Assembly: GCA_006227875.1 (NCBI GenBank) | Contig: SBFI01000440.1 | Span: forward strand, 1 to 6,672 | Source: Acidobacteriota bacterium | Lineage (GTDB): Bacteria; Acidobacteriota; Thermoanaerobaculia; Multivoradales; JAHEKO01 | Direction: 5' to 3' | Length of the DNA: 6,672 nucleotides | Shown: positions 5,046 to 6,672 of the stretch, in pieces | Layout of the letters: each line of letters begins with the position of its first letter | Numbering within the stretch: position 1 is the stretch's first letter | The notes under the pieces: generated by a model | Databases searched by the model: none | Seen by the model: only the letters and a program-made list of their open reading frames with translations | What the model was told of the DNA's origin: nothing | Made by a program: the position numbers and the translations under genes

Positions 5046-5957
5046 TCAATTTTCGCCGGAGCGGACCGCGGGTAGCTGAACGAGGAGCACACCCAGCAGT
5101 GCCAGGAGGAGTCCGAGGGCCTCCCGCATACCGATCGGCTCGCCGAGAAAGAGCCAGGCGAGGATCGCGATCTGTACCAACATGGTGTTGTTGATGAGGC
5201 TCGACTCGATGGCGGTGAGACGGCGCAGAGTGTGATTCCAGAGAGTGAAGGCAAGCGCCGTGTTGACGACGGCCAGCCAGAGGACGATGCCCCATCCGGA
5301 GGCGTCCAGCCGTGGCACGCCCTCCACCATCAGCCCCGTGACGAGCAGCAGCACCGATCCGACTCCCATGCTCACCACGGTGACGAGCAGAGGATGGAAC
5401 CTGCCATGCCGGTTGACCGAGCGGCCCAGAATCGCCGCGCAGGAGTTGGCGAGCATCACGACGACGGCAACCACAAGACCGACGGCACTGAGCGGCGCGG
5501 ACACCGGTAGGAAGTAGATCAACGCACCGACCAGGAAGAGCGCCACCCCGGCCCACTGCACCCGTGCCAGCCGCTCGCCCAGAAACGGGATTCCGAGCAG
5601 GGCGACCGCCGCAGGTGAGAAGCTGAGGATCAGACTGAGCATCACCGCGGGCAGAAAGGCGAGAGCCACGAACAGCCCGCCCTGCGTGAGCGCGTAGAAG
5701 ACGACGCCGAGCAGGGAGAGCCGCAGCCAATCCGAACGGGTCAGCGCCCCGAGCGCAGCTCTCAGCTCCGGCCGCGCCAGGAGAGTCGGCGCAAGAACCA
5801 GGAACGCCAGCGTGTAGCGAAGCCCGGCAAAGCTGAGCGCCGGAATCTCCTTCAAGCCCACCTTGATCAGGACCCACGACGTGGACCAGAGGAAGGTCAC
5901 GAACAGGGCCTGTATGACGGCAATCAGGTGTGACCTTCGAGATCGTTGCACGGACAT
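5046..5957 (-). CDS. EamA/DMT superfamily transporter, ten-helix inner-membrane permease
   Basis: This 303-residue member of the drug/metabolite transporter superfamily (EamA family) probably exports a small metabolite or amino acid; substrate cannot be read from sequence. The two EamA repeats are clear. Repeat one spans about residues 11-149, with the N-terminal FVTFLWSTSWVLIKVG, RYTLAFLVL and the repeat-closing PFLGERLARVQWAGVALFLVG (124-144). Repeat two spans about 158-296, with VNTALAFTLWNHTLRRL (231-247), SSLINN (252-257) and LFLGEPIGMREALGLLL (269-285). Ten hydrophobic segments fit the family's full size. The ATG at 5955-5957 places the first helix about ten residues in, preceded by basic residues (RSRR), consistent with a cytoplasmic N-terminus. 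The Shine-Dalgarno-like AGGA is only one base from the ATG and is part of the palindrome CCTATATAGG (5960-5969). Divergent from the lipoprotein gene; the stop codon abuts the right attachment site. Confidence 0.93.
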   Translation of the reverse strand: MSVQRSRRSHLIAVIQALFVTFLWSTSWVLIKVGLKEIPALSFAGLRYTLAFLVLAPTLLARPELRAALGALTRSDWLRLSLLGVVFYALTQGGLFVALAFLPAVMLSLILSFSPAAVALLGIPFLGERLARVQWAGVALFLVGALIYFLPVSAPLSAVGLVVAVVVMLANSCAAILGRSVNRHGRFHPLLVTVVSMGVGSVLLLVTGLMVEGVPRLDASGWGIVLWLAVVNTALAFTLWNHTLRRLTAIESSLINNTMLVQIAILAWLFLGEPIGMREALGLLLALLGVLLVQLPAVRSGEN

Positions 5958-6053
5958 ATCCTATATAGGTCGATTCGGACGTCCTCGCCCGCTCGTTGGC
6001 CATGGGAATGCTCCGGCTGAGATCAGCGTAGTCGTAGATAGGAGAAGGCTCAG

Positions 6054-6503
6054 ATGACGATTCGACTGCTGGAGTCGTGGGTTGCAGTCGCCGTGGTTGC
6101 GGCCATGGTTCTCGGCTGTGGTGCGGAGCAACGACTGCCGGTAGCAGGCAACGTCGACTCCACAACCCACAACCTTCAGTGGGCCGAGGCGGGAGGGTTG
6201 TTGGAGGGCGAAGTTCCTTGGGTCTTGCGTCGTGATCTACTGGGGCCGGAAACCTATCTGGTCGCTACCACATTCGATTCCCGAAGCGAGTGTGTGGAGG
6301 AGATCTCCTTTGGTGTGACGCCGGTCGACGGTATCGAGTACACGGTCACCCTGGCCAGCGATCTGCGAGGAAAGATCTTCTGGGATATCCGATATGGTGC
6401 CGAGCAAAAGGAAGTGAAGACGTTCCGTTGCACACCTCGCCCGACCGGTGACAACGAGGAGTGTCGGAGAGGGGGCATCCCTAGGCCCCTGTTGGGACAT
6501 TGA
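6054..6503 (+). CDS. Predicted small lipoprotein, function unknown
   Basis: I do not recognise this 149-residue protein. It begins with a classic lipoprotein signal: a short basic N-terminus (MTIR), a hydrophobic stretch (WVAVAVVAAMVL, 9-20) and lipobox VLGC with C22 as the lipidated residue, so it is probably anchored in a membrane facing the periplasm. The mature part of about 127 residues carries cysteines at 80, 126 and 137, which could form disulfides, and has strand-like sequence (TYLVATTFDS, GIEYTVTLASDL, GKIFWDIRYG) suggesting a compact beta fold. The ATG is supported by GGAG at 6041-6044, nine bases upstream. TGA at 6501-6503. It is divergent from eamA with about 96 bases between the two start codons; no clear promoter is visible. 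The tail from about 128 (PRPTGDNEECRRGG) is Arg- and Gly-rich and looks unstructured. Confidence 0.75.
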   Translation: MTIRLLESWVAVAVVAAMVLGCGAEQRLPVAGNVDSTTHNLQWAEAGGLLEGEVPWVLRRDLLGPETYLVATTFDSRSECVEEISFGVTPVDGIEYTVTLASDLRGKIFWDIRYGAEQKEVKTFRCTPRPTGDNEECRRGGIPRPLLGH

Positions 6504-6511
6504 CGGGTACC

Positions 6512-6538
6512 GTCGCCGGCAAGCCAGCCGGCAGCGAC
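6512..6538 (+). other. GC-rich hairpin downstream of the lipoprotein gene
   Basis: GTCG-CCGGC pairs with GCCGG-CGAC around the 6-base loop AAGCCA, with a CAG bulge on the 3' arm. It starts eight bases after the lipoprotein stop codon and could end or protect that transcript, but there is no T-run. The rest of the window to 6672 holds no coding region or RNA I can support. Confidence 0.35.
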
Positions 6539-6672
6539 TCGACAAGGAGCCTGCAGAGCTTCCGCTTCGAGCGCACACCGCTCGAGTGTCAAGAATCTTG
6601 AGTCAGAGTCTCTTGGACCAACCCTGTGCCGAGACAGGTCCTACACATCACTTTGCTGGTCCCTGAACAGAC

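Noticed and set aside
4891..6165. 424-codon minus-strand open frame
   Set aside because: It overlaps the eamA gene in another frame and has an Arg/Gly/Ala-rich, low-quality composition; the EamA frame is clearly the coding one.
6448..6666. 72-codon plus-strand frame at the right end
   Set aside because: It overlaps the lipoprotein gene, has no ribosome site or recognisable composition, and continues into non-coding-looking sequence.

Overview
This is a high-GC bacterial segment, probably a metagenomic or uncultured-lineage contig. No gene fixes the phylum: the SMC, CDF transporter, HigBA and EamA families are all broadly distributed. The GC-rich codon usage, an SMC condensin and a tRNA gene with an encoded CCA end would fit Acidobacteriota, Gemmatimonadota or deltaproteobacterial-type genomes, but that placement is only a guess.

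Layout. (1) 1-2747, plus strand: the chromosome-condensation ATPase SMC, lacking its N-terminal part (off the left edge) and broken by a frame change near 700-735. (2) 2737-2861: the convergent gap after smc, with two copies of a GC-rich hairpin repeat; the smc stop codon lies inside the first copy. (3) 2862-3779, minus strand: a cation diffusion facilitator (CDF) metal-efflux transporter with intact metal ligands. (4) 3856-3994, plus strand: a tRNA-Thr(CGU) gene with a plausible promoter and a leader hairpin. (5) 3995-5035: a 1041-bp insert that ends in a perfect 21-bp copy of the tRNA 3' end. Inside it, on the minus strand, lies a three-gene operon: higB toxin, higA antitoxin and a small unknown gene. 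(6) 5046-5957, minus strand: an EamA/DMT-family ten-helix transporter. (7) 6054-6503, plus strand: a small predicted lipoprotein of unknown function, then about 170 bases without a convincing gene.

The most interesting part is region 5. The tRNA 3' end (3974-3994) is repeated exactly at 5015-5035, which is the classic footprint of site-specific integration at a tRNA gene. The bracketed DNA is only about 1 kb and holds no integrase. It is essentially one toxin-antitoxin operon with its own promoter. It looks like a minimal, non-autonomous (or stripped-down) tRNA-targeted island whose whole cargo is an addiction module plus one unrecognised gene. Removing one repeat unit would place the restored tRNA CCA end 10 bases from the eamA stop codon, a plausible ancestral arrangement.

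The operon's strong promoter places the expected transcription start almost exactly on the higB GTG, so the toxin message may be leaderless, while higA and the third gene have ordinary Shine-Dalgarno sites. The remaining genes (chromosome maintenance, metal export, metabolite export, envelope lipoprotein) look like ordinary, functionally unrelated neighbours.
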